DNA of 64,000 nucleotides from Butyrivibrio sp. (GTDB lineage: Bacteria > Bacillota > Clostridia > Lachnospirales > Lachnospiraceae): assembly GCF_017635265.1 (NCBI RefSeq), contig NZ_JAGBLU010000137.1, positions 62,001 through 126,000 on the forward strand. The letters are read 5' to 3'. The notes under the pieces are model-generated. The model ran no database searches, was not told where the DNA came from, and saw nothing but the letters and a program-made list of their open reading frames with translations. Positions 46,934 to 54,595 of this stretch are shown here, one piece after another (the stretch's first letter is position 1; each line of letters starts with the position of its first letter). The position numbers and the translations under genes were made by a program.

Positions 46934-47119
46934 TTAAGCTCTTTCAACCTTGTTTGATCTAAGGCAACTTGCGCAAACGTGCATTCTCTTTGACTGACCG
47001 TTGACCTTAACAGCAACGTGCTGAACGTTTGACTTCCAAACTCTGTTAGATCTTCTATGAGAATGGCTTACGTTGTTACCGAAATGAACGCCCTTGCCAC
47101 AAATATCACATTTAGCCAT
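46934..47119 (-). CDS. rpmB: 50S ribosomal protein L28
   Basis: A 61-residue large-subunit protein. It starts MAKCDICGK and contains HSHRRSNRVWKSNVQHV and a second CASC pair near residue 49. The two CxxC pairs mark the zinc-binding (C+) form rather than a zinc-free paralogue. On the minus strand GGAGGTG precedes the ATG. It stands alone with its own promoter, divergent from asp23. Confidence 0.97.
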   Translation of the reverse strand: MAKCDICGKGVHFGNNVSHSHRRSNRVWKSNVQHVAVKVNGQSKRMHVCASCLRSNKVERA

Positions 47120-47191
47120 TTTGACACCTCCTTATAAGCCATGTAATCTTAACAAATAGCATATTATTGCTTAGCTTTCCGCAACATTGAT

Positions 47192-47220
47192 ATATTATCA
47201 GAAACGAAAACCAATTGCAA
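47192..47220 (-). promoter_or_regulatory. Promoter of rpmB
   Basis: On the minus strand, TTGCAA (47220-47215) and TAATAT (47197-47192) are 17 bases apart with an extended TGA before the -10, the same -10 form as the rpsB promoter. Confidence 0.65.
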
Positions 47221-47242
47221 GCAAAATATACAAAAATTATGG

Positions 47243-47271
47243 TTTATTTTTTTATTAACTGCTATTATAAT
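47243..47271 (+). promoter_or_regulatory. Promoter of asp23-fakA
   Basis: TTTATT at 47243-47248 and consensus TATAAT at 47266-47271, 17-base spacer, 56 bases before the asp23 ATG. Confidence 0.5.
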
Positions 47272-47327
47272 ACTATATGGTATGCGAAAACGGCGGTCAT
47301 ATGTGCTGCCTGTTAAGGAGGATTTAT

Positions 47328-47690
47328 ATGAAAGCTTCTGTGGTAAACACACACATGGGAAATATTTCTATTGATAATGAAGTTATTGCCCAGTATGCTG
47401 GTGCGGTGGCAATGGAATGCTTTGGAATCGTTGGCATGGCTAATGTCAATGTCAAGGACGGACTCGTTAGCTTACTTAAGCTTGATTCCATGACTAGAGG
47501 CATTAATGTAACACTTGATGAGAACAACAAGCTTAAACTTGATTTTCATGTTATAGTTGCTTACGGAGTAAGCATTTCTGCAGTATCGGATAATCTTATT
47601 GATACTGTTAAATATAAAGTAGAAGAGTTTACCGGGCTCGAAATCGAGAAGATTAATATCTACATCGAAGGCGTCCGTGTTATAGATTAA
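47328..47690 (+). CDS. Asp23/Gls24 family envelope-stress protein
   Basis: A 120-residue Asp23 (DUF322) protein with the conserved ISIDNEVIAQYAGAVAMEC start and GIVGMANVN, the central VIVAYGVSISAVSDNLID stretch and the GLEIEKINIYIEGVRV end. Family members are linked to cell-envelope homeostasis in Firmicutes. AAGGAGG at 47315-47321 fixes the ATG; an upstream reading is spurious. The adjacent fakA gene (33 bases downstream) is its usual neighbour in Firmicutes. Confidence 0.9.
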   Translation: MKASVVNTHMGNISIDNEVIAQYAGAVAMECFGIVGMANVNVKDGLVSLLKLDSMTRGINVTLDENNKLKLDFHVIVAYGVSISAVSDNLIDTVKYKVEEFTGLEIEKINIYIEGVRVID

Positions 47691-47723
47691 TTGGCTCGAT
47701 TGAGTTCTAGGAGGAATTAGGTT

Positions 47724-49508
47724 TTGAGTAATAATGTAATTGACGCTAAGCTGCTGTCAAAAATGTTTTTAGCTGGTGCCAAGAATCTTGAGGCAAAAAA
47801 AGAATGGATTAACGAACTTAACGTATTTCCTGTTCCGGACGGTGATACAGGAACCAATATGACAATGACAATTATGTCAGCTGCCAAGGAAGTTTCGAAT
47901 CTTGGTGACAACGCAGATATGGCAGCTATTTGCAAGGCTATTTCATCAGGTTCACTTCGTGGTGCAAGAGGTAATTCGGGAGTTATACTTTCTCAGCTCC
48001 TCAGAGGATTTACCAAGGTTGTTAAGGAGCATAACGAACTTAATGTTGAGATTCTTTCAGCTGCTTTTGATAAAGCTGTGGAAACAGCATATAAAGCTGT
48101 TATGAAGCCTAAGGAAGGTACAATTCTTACAGTTGCCAAGGGCGCTTCTGAAAAGGCTCATGAACTGGCTGCTGAAGGTACTGATGATATTGAGTATTTC
48201 TGCAGCGAAGTTATTAAATACGCAGATGAAGTACTTGCCAAAACTCCTGATATGCTGCCTGTTCTTAAGCAGGCCGGTGTTGTGGATTCCGGCGGACAGG
48301 GACTCATGCAGGTTCTTAAGGGAGCTTTTGATGGCTACCTCGGAAAAGAAATTGATCTTTCTATAAGCGAAGAATCTACTACTCCGGGTGCCAAAGCTAT
48401 GGCAAGTGGCAAGAAAGTAGAAGAGGCAGATATTAAGTTTGGTTATTGTACAGAGTTCATAGTTCTTTTATCAAAACCGCTTAATATTAAGCAGGAAATA
48501 GATTTCAAGTCATTCCTTGAGTCTATTGGCGATAGTATTGTTATGGTTGCTGATGACGAAATCTGTAAAGTTCACGTTCACTCCAATGATCCCGGTCTTG
48601 CTATTCAGAGAGCGCTTATGTATGGTCAGCTTTCAAATATGAAGATTGACAACATGAGAATGGAACACAGAGAGAAGCTCTTCCATGAGAACAGCGATGG
48701 TTCATGGGCAGAGATTAAAACTGAGATAAATGGCGCTGCTGAACTTACACCTACATATCTCCCCGGAGACGATATACCCCTTGGTGATAAGGTTGAACTT
48801 GATGATAAGACTGAGGAAGTTCCTCAGATGCCTCATAAGGAAGTTGGTTTTGTTACAGTATGTGCCGGTGAAGGCTTGGCTGAAATATTCAGAGGCCTTG
48901 GCGTTGATTATGTAATAGAGGGCGGACAGACCATGAACCCCAGCACTGCTGACATTATGGATGCGGTAGATAAGGTTAATGCTGATACTGTAATAGTACT
49001 TCCCAACAACAAGAATATTATTCTTGCAGCTAATCAGGCTGCGATTATGGCAGAAGATTCAGACAATGGCAAAAAAATAATTGTTGTTCCTTCCAAAACA
49101 GTTCCTCAGGGTGTAACAGCTTTAATTAATTATGTCCCCGATGTTTCTTTGGATGACAATGTAACAGCTATGACTGATGCGTTAAAAACTGTTAACACCG
49201 GTGAAGTAACTTATGCTGTAAGAGATACTGTTATTGATGACGTTCAGATTAAACAAGGCGATTACATGGGTATAGGTGATTCCGGAATTCTTTCTGTGGG
49301 CTCCGAAATTGCTGATGTAACATTTAATATGCTTGATAAGATGATGAATGATGATCTTGAACTTATAAGTGTTTACTACGGCGGAGACGTAGATGAAAAG
49401 GAAGCGGATGATCTCAGAAGCAGGATTTCCGAGAAATATCCTCAGTGCGATGTAGAACTTCAGTATGGTGGACAACCAATTTATTATTATATTGTTTCTG
49501 CAGAATAA
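47724..49508 (+). CDS. fakA: Fatty acid kinase catalytic subunit FakA (DAK2/DhaL-type)
   Basis: FakA phosphorylates fatty acids bound to FakB (DegV) proteins. The 594-residue protein has an N-terminal DhaL-like kinase domain with NVFPVPDGDTGTNM near residue 33 (metal/nucleotide site), GARGNSGVILSQ near 77 and VDSGGQGL near 189, and a C-terminal ~250-residue domain (from about 370) typical of FakA. The start is TTG behind AGGAGG at 47709-47714, at good spacing. A terminator follows. A DegV protein that could be its partner is encoded 2.2 kb downstream. Confidence 0.9.
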   Translation: MSNNVIDAKLLSKMFLAGAKNLEAKKEWINELNVFPVPDGDTGTNMTMTIMSAAKEVSNLGDNADMAAICKAISSGSLRGARGNSGVILSQLLRGFTKVVKEHNELNVEILSAAFDKAVETAYKAVMKPKEGTILTVAKGASEKAHELAAEGTDDIEYFCSEVIKYADEVLAKTPDMLPVLKQAGVVDSGGQGLMQVLKGAFDGYLGKEIDLSISEESTTPGAKAMASGKKVEEADIKFGYCTEFIVLLSKPLNIKQEIDFKSFLESIGDSIVMVADDEICKVHVHSNDPGLAIQRALMYGQLSNMKIDNMRMEHREKLFHENSDGSWAEIKTEINGAAELTPTYLPGDDIPLGDKVELDDKTEEVPQMPHKEVGFVTVCAGEGLAEIFRGLGVDYVIEGGQTMNPSTADIMDAVDKVNADTVIVLPNNKNIILAANQAAIMAEDSDNGKKIIVVPSKTVPQGVTALINYVPDVSLDDNVTAMTDALKTVNTGEVTYAVRDTVIDDVQIKQGDYMGIGDSGILSVGSEIADVTFNMLDKMMNDDLELISVYYGGDVDEKEADDLRSRISEKYPQCDVELQYGGQPIYYYIVSAE

Positions 49509-49540
49509 TTTGCATGATATCAGTTATGTTCGATGACCAT

Positions 49541-49573
49541 AAGCCGGGCTTTTTTGCCTGGCTTTAGTTTTTT
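49541..49573 (+). terminator. Intrinsic terminator after fakA
   Basis: AAGCCGGGC (49541-49549) pairs with GCCTGGCTT (49556-49564), one G-U pair, T-loop, then TAGTTTTTT. Confidence 0.85.
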
Positions 49574-49588
49574 AGACAGAGGTGTGTT

Positions 49589-51658
49589 TTGGGGCGCAGA
49601 GAATTTGAAGAAAGAGTAATAAATCTAAAAGGCATAGGTGAAAAAACAGCAAAGCTGTTTGAAAAATGCGGGGTATATACCTGTGGTGACCTTATAAGTT
49701 ATTATCCAAGAACTTATGACACATATGGTCCTATAATTAATGCCTGTGATGCTAAAACAGGTGAAGTATGTGCCTTGAAACTCACCATTATAGGGAGCAT
49801 TACAAAAAGGAGGGTAAGAAACCTTTCAATTATTGCCTTTGAAGCTGCAGATCAAACTGCAAAAGTTAAGATGACATACTTTAATGCGCCTTATCTGGCA
49901 AGTGCCTTGAAATCCGGAACAACTCATGTTTTTAGAGGCGTTGTCCAAAAAAAAGGATCTTTTTTATCAATTGATCAGCCTAAAATGTACAGGCTTGAAG
50001 AGTATATGGCTCTTAGCGGGAAGATGCAACCCAGATATCCGCTTGTTAAGGGGCTTTCCAATAATACTGTTATTAAAGCAATGAATGAAGCCTTCAAGAA
50101 TATCGGAAGCTTATCTGAATATGTTCCTGACGATATTTTAAAGAGATTAGGACTTATCGGATACAGCAAGGCTGTGTCTGGAATCCATTTCCCAAACAAT
50201 GAAAATGATTTGGAAAATGCAAGAAGAAGACTTGCCTATGATGAGTTTTTGCTGTTTGTATTAAAGCTCAGGCTTTTAAAAAAATCTCAGGAAGTAATCA
50301 AAAACGCCTATCCGATGATAGCTGTTTCAGAAACGCAAAGGCTTCTTGAAAGGCTTCCGTATAATCTGACAAATGCACAGCTACAGGCCTGGAAGGATAT
50401 ACAAAATGATCTTTTGGGCGAGAGTGTAATGAACAGACTTATTCAAGGGGATGTTGGTTCCGGAAAAACCATCATTTCCTTGTTGGCTCTATTGACTACA
50501 GCTGCCAACGGATATCAGGGGGCGCTAATGGCTCCGACAGAGGTGTTGGCAGCTCAGCATTACGAAAGTTTTAAGGAGATAATAAAAAAATATGATCTAA
50601 AGGCTTTAAAGCCTGTTCTTCTTACAGGAGCTTTATCCGAAAAGGCTAAAAAGGAAGCCAGAAGGCAAATAAGTGAAGGTGAAGTAAACTGTATCATTGG
50701 AACGAATGCTCTTATTCAGGATAAAGTAAACTACAGGAATCTTGCTTTGGTTGTGACAGATGAACAGCATAGATTCGGAGTCAGACAAAGGGAATCTCTT
50801 GCGGGAAAAGGTGATAAAGTACATGTTCTTTTGATGAGTGCGACTCCAATCCCGAGGACACTTGCTATTATCCTGTACGGAGATCTTCACATATCTGTGA
50901 TCAATGAGCTGCCGGGCGGAAGAAAAAAGATAAAAAACTGTGTTGTAGGAACGGACTACAGACCTACAGCTTATAAATTTATCAAAAGTCAGATTGAAGC
51001 CGGGCATCAGGCCTATATTATTTGTCCAATGGTAGAAGAGGGCGAACTTGATAACGTTGAAAATGTTACTGATTATACTGAAAAACTAAGGGCTGTTCTT
51101 CCTTCTGATATAAGAGTTGATATGTTACACGGCAGAATGAAACCTGCTCAAAAGGATCAAATAATGGATTCTTTTGCCAAAAAAGACATTGATGTTCTTG
51201 TTTCCACTACTGTTATTGAGGTAGGTATAAATGTACCAAATGCGACTGTTATGATGATTGAAAATGCCGAAAGATTCGGGCTGTCGCAGCTTCATCAGTT
51301 AAGAGGAAGAGTTGGAAGGGGAGATGCGCAGTCCTACTGCATTTTCATTAATACCTCCGATTCTAAAGAAGCAAAACAGCGACTTGATATAATGAATAAA
51401 TCAAATGATGGATTTAAGATTGCAGAGGAAGATTTAAGGCAACGAGGCCCCGGTGATTTGTTCGGTGTAAGGCAAAGCGGGAATCTTAATTTTAGAATTG
51501 GCGATATATACGGCGACAGCGATCTGGTAAAAGAATCTGCCATGGATGCTGACAGAATTCTTTCTGAAGATCCGGATTTAGAACTTCCACAACATACTGT
51601 ACTTAAAGATTTGCTTGGTACAAAATCTGCAAATTTTGTTGACTTTACAATCTTATAA
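49589..51658 (+). CDS. recG: ATP-dependent DNA helicase RecG
   Basis: RecG remodels stalled forks and Holliday junctions. The 689 residues include the N-terminal wedge/OB domain (about 1-230) and the helicase core: Walker A GDVGSGKT near 291, DEQHRFG near 391, LMSATPIPRTLA near 416, and motif VI QLRGRVGRG near 570, plus the C-terminal region. Translation starts at a TTG behind AGAGGTG, just after the fakA terminator. It precedes degV. Confidence 0.96.
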   Translation: MGRREFEERVINLKGIGEKTAKLFEKCGVYTCGDLISYYPRTYDTYGPIINACDAKTGEVCALKLTIIGSITKRRVRNLSIIAFEAADQTAKVKMTYFNAPYLASALKSGTTHVFRGVVQKKGSFLSIDQPKMYRLEEYMALSGKMQPRYPLVKGLSNNTVIKAMNEAFKNIGSLSEYVPDDILKRLGLIGYSKAVSGIHFPNNENDLENARRRLAYDEFLLFVLKLRLLKKSQEVIKNAYPMIAVSETQRLLERLPYNLTNAQLQAWKDIQNDLLGESVMNRLIQGDVGSGKTIISLLALLTTAANGYQGALMAPTEVLAAQHYESFKEIIKKYDLKALKPVLLTGALSEKAKKEARRQISEGEVNCIIGTNALIQDKVNYRNLALVVTDEQHRFGVRQRESLAGKGDKVHVLLMSATPIPRTLAIILYGDLHISVINELPGGRKKIKNCVVGTDYRPTAYKFIKSQIEAGHQAYIICPMVEEGELDNVENVTDYTEKLRAVLPSDIRVDMLHGRMKPAQKDQIMDSFAKKDIDVLVSTTVIEVGINVPNATVMMIENAERFGLSQLHQLRGRVGRGDAQSYCIFINTSDSKEAKQRLDIMNKSNDGFKIAEEDLRQRGPGDLFGVRQSGNLNFRIGDIYGDSDLVKESAMDADRILSEDPDLELPQHTVLKDLLGTKSANFVDFTIL

Positions 51659-51667
51659 AAGTAATAT
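51639..51667 (+). promoter_or_regulatory. Promoter of degV
   Basis: TTGACT at 51639-51644 and TAATAT at 51662-51667 with a 17-base spacer, overlapping the end of recG. Confidence 0.5.
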
Positions 51668-51684
51668 TATTTTAGTGTAATAGT

Positions 51685-51720
51685 ATGAAAATAGGAGGAT
51701 TATCGGCTTTTTGTCGATAG
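51685..51720 (+). promoter_or_regulatory. Hairpin and tiny ORF in the degV leader
   Basis: AGGAGG at 51693-51698 lies 35 bases before the degV ATG, too far for normal initiation. TATCGGC (51701-51707) pairs with GTCGATA (51713-51719). An 11-codon ORF runs from ATG 51685 to TAG 51720 across the hairpin. This could affect degV translation, or the mapped start may be imperfect. Confidence 0.35.
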
Positions 51721-51733
51721 AAAACACTATATT

Positions 51734-52603
51734 ATGTCTAAGATTGCAGTTATTACTGATAGTAATAGTGGTGTAACTCAGGGGCAGGCCAAGGAGTTGG
51801 GGCTTTTTGTTGTACCTATGCCATTTCGTATAAATGATGAAGATTTTTTTGAGGACATAAATCTGTCACAGGATCAGTTCTATCAAAAGCTTGGAGAAGA
51901 TGCATCAGTTTCTACAAGCCAGCCTTCACCTGATTCGCTTATGTCTCTATGGGATAAGGTTTTGGAGGAATATGATCAGATTATTTATATTCCAATGAGC
52001 AGCGGTCTTTCAGGTTCATGTCAGAGTGCCTACATGATTGCAAGTCAGGAATATGAAGGAAAAGTTTTTGTTGTAGATAATCAGAGAATATCTGTTACTC
52101 AGAGACAGTCTGCACTAGATGCACTTGAGATGGCAAAAGCGGGACTTTCAGCTGAAGAAATTGTCAAAAAGTTAATGGATACTAAATTCGAATCAAGTAT
52201 TTATATCATGCTTGATACGTTATACTATCTGAAAAAAGGCGGAAGGATCACTCCGGCTGCAGCTGCACTCGGAACGCTCCTTAGATTAAAGCCGGTTCTT
52301 CAGATTCAGGGCGAAAAACTTGATGCTTTTGCTAAGGCAAGAACTACCAGTCAGGGCAAAAATATAATGATAAACGCTATCAAATCTGATATTGAAAACA
52401 GATTTGGCGGTATGGAGAAAAAAGACTTCTACATTGCATGTGCTTATACCAAGGATTTAGAAGCTGCAAAAGCATGGAAAAAAGAAGTTGAAGAGGCATT
52501 TCCGGGATTTGATATCCATATGGATCCTCTTTCTTTGTCAGTTGCCTGCCATATCGGGCCGGGAGCATTGGCTGTAACTGTTACCAAAAAGTTACATTTT
52601 TAA
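51734..52603 (+). CDS. DegV family fatty-acid-binding protein (FakB-like)
   Basis: A 289-residue DegV protein that binds one fatty acid in a buried pocket and hands it to FakA. It begins IAVITDSNSGVTQGQA, has the STSQPSPDSL motif near residue 57, YIPMSSGLSGSCQSA near 87, LKKGGRITPAAA near 167 and GPGALAVTV near the C-terminus. Full length for the family. No SD lies directly upstream of the ATG (see the leader feature). FakA at 47724-49508 is a likely partner. Confidence 0.92.
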   Translation: MSKIAVITDSNSGVTQGQAKELGLFVVPMPFRINDEDFFEDINLSQDQFYQKLGEDASVSTSQPSPDSLMSLWDKVLEEYDQIIYIPMSSGLSGSCQSAYMIASQEYEGKVFVVDNQRISVTQRQSALDALEMAKAGLSAEEIVKKLMDTKFESSIYIMLDTLYYLKKGGRITPAAAALGTLLRLKPVLQIQGEKLDAFAKARTTSQGKNIMINAIKSDIENRFGGMEKKDFYIACAYTKDLEAAKAWKKEVEEAFPGFDIHMDPLSLSVACHIGPGALAVTVTKKLHF

Positions 52604-52655
52604 TTTGTTTTTATTTTAATTATTTACAGAAAAAGTTTTGAAAAGGGGTTTTTGA

Positions 52656-54578
52656 ATGGCTGCATACGAACAATATGACGCTTCCAGTATTACCGTTTTA
52701 GAGGGGCTTGAGGCCGTAAGGAAGCGCCCAGGTATGTATATCGGTAGCGTTTCAACAAGGGGACTTAATCACCTTGTTTATGAAATTGTAGACAACGCTG
52801 TTGATGAACATCTTGCAGGGTTCTGCACACAAATCCACGTCACGTTAGAGGCTGATGGTTCAGCTACAATAGAAGATAACGGAAGAGGTATTCCTGTAGG
52901 AATGCACGCCAAAGGTATTACTGCTGAGCGTGTTGTTCTTACTATGCTTCATGCCGGTGGTAAGTTTGATAATAATGCTTATAAAACCAGCGGTGGTCTT
53001 CATGGTGTAGGATCATCCGTTGTTAATGCTCTTTCGACAAGAATGAGTGTAAAAATAAAAAAAGACGGTTTCATTTATGAAGATACATATGAACGCGGAA
53101 TTCCTACAACCGAGCTCAAAAATGGACTTTTGACTCCACTGGGAACCACCAAAGAAACCGGAACTACCATCAATTTTTTACCGGACGATACAATTTTTGA
53201 AAAAACAAGATTTAAAGAAGATGATATAAAATCAAGACTTCATGAGACTTCTTACCTTAATCCTTCACTGACTATTATTTTTCAGGATAAGCGTCCCGGC
53301 GTGGAGGAATACGTTGAATTCCATGAGCCTGATGGAATCACCGGATTTATCAAGGACATGAACAAATCCAAAGAGGCTGTCCATGATGTGGTTTCCTTTA
53401 GCGGTGAAAGTGAAGGCGTTGAAGTGGAAGTGGCATTTCAGTATGTCAACGAATTCCATGAGGAAGTGCTTGGCTTTTGCAATAATATCTATAATGCTGA
53501 GGGCGGAACTCATCTTACAGGCTTTAAGACAATGTTTACCAACATTATCAATCAGTATGCAAGAGAACTTAACATCCTCAAAGATAAGGATAACAATTTT
53601 ACAGGTACTGATGTCAGAAATGGCATGACTGCGGTAATTTCTATTAAACATCCCGATCCACGATTTGAAGGTCAGACTAAAACAAAACTTGATAATCAGG
53701 ATGCGGCTAAGATTGTATCCAAGATAACCGGCGATGAAATGACAAGATTTTTTGACAGAAATCTTGAAACATTAAAATCCATCATAGGTTGTGCCGAAAA
53801 AGCGGCCAAGATCAGAAAGACAGAAGAAAAAGCTAAAACAAATATGCTCACCAAGCAGAAGTATTCCTTTGATTCAAACGGTAAGCTTGCCAATTGTATC
53901 AGTAAAGATGCTTCGAAATGCGAGATATTCATAGTTGAGGGAGATTCTGCCGGTGGCAGTGCCAAAATGGCAAGAGACAGGAATTTTCAGGCTATTCTTC
54001 CTATACGAGGTAAAATCCTTAATGTAGAAAAAGCCAGTATTGATAAGGTTCTTGCAAATGCAGAGATCAAGACAATGATCAACGCCTTTGGCTGCGGTTT
54101 TTCTGAAGGATACGGCAATGATTTTGATATAAATAAGCTTCGATATGACAAGATTATTATTATGGCGGATGCCGATGTAGACGGTGAACACATTTCAACG
54201 CTTCTTTTGACATTGTTCTATAGATTTATGCCGGAGCTTATCTATCAGGGACATGTATATATTGCAATGCCGCCTCTTTATAAAGCAATGCCTTCCAAAG
54301 GCAAGGAAGAGTATCTGTATGATGATAACGCGCTTACAAAATACAGAAAAACTCACAAGGGCTCTTTTACGCTTCAAAGATACAAAGGTCTGGGTGAAAT
54401 GGATCCCACTCAGCTATGGGAAACAACACTTGATCCTGAAAAGAGGCTTCTTAAGCTTGTAGAAATCGAGGATGCCAAAATGGCATCTCAAATGACTGAG
54501 CTTCTCATGGGTATTGATGTACCTCCGAGAAGAGATTTTATACACCAGCATGCTACAGATGCTGAATTAGATATTTAA
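52656..54578 (+). CDS. DNA gyrase/topoisomerase IV subunit B
   Basis: The ATPase/Toprim subunit of a type IIA topoisomerase, 640 residues. GHKL motifs are EIVDNAVDEHLAG, DNGRGIP and GGLHGVGSSVVNALS; transducer ISIKHPDPRFEGQTKTKL; Toprim EGDSAGGSA and DADVDGEHI; C-terminal QRYKGLGEM. The sequence is GyrB-like, but it is not next to dnaA/recF/gyr origin genes, and its partner lacks a GyrA box. It may be the second (topoisomerase IV-like) pair that many Lachnospiraceae have. AAAGGGG precedes the ATG. gyrA/parC-like gene follows after 17 bases. Confidence 0.9.
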   Translation: MAAYEQYDASSITVLEGLEAVRKRPGMYIGSVSTRGLNHLVYEIVDNAVDEHLAGFCTQIHVTLEADGSATIEDNGRGIPVGMHAKGITAERVVLTMLHAGGKFDNNAYKTSGGLHGVGSSVVNALSTRMSVKIKKDGFIYEDTYERGIPTTELKNGLLTPLGTTKETGTTINFLPDDTIFEKTRFKEDDIKSRLHETSYLNPSLTIIFQDKRPGVEEYVEFHEPDGITGFIKDMNKSKEAVHDVVSFSGESEGVEVEVAFQYVNEFHEEVLGFCNNIYNAEGGTHLTGFKTMFTNIINQYARELNILKDKDNNFTGTDVRNGMTAVISIKHPDPRFEGQTKTKLDNQDAAKIVSKITGDEMTRFFDRNLETLKSIIGCAEKAAKIRKTEEKAKTNMLTKQKYSFDSNGKLANCISKDASKCEIFIVEGDSAGGSAKMARDRNFQAILPIRGKILNVEKASIDKVLANAEIKTMINAFGCGFSEGYGNDFDINKLRYDKIIIMADADVDGEHISTLLLTLFYRFMPELIYQGHVYIAMPPLYKAMPSKGKEEYLYDDNALTKYRKTHKGSFTLQRYKGLGEMDPTQLWETTLDPEKRLLKLVEIEDAKMASQMTELLMGIDVPPRRDFIHQHATDAELDI

Positions 54579-54595
54579 GGTTTGTTAGGGGAAAA

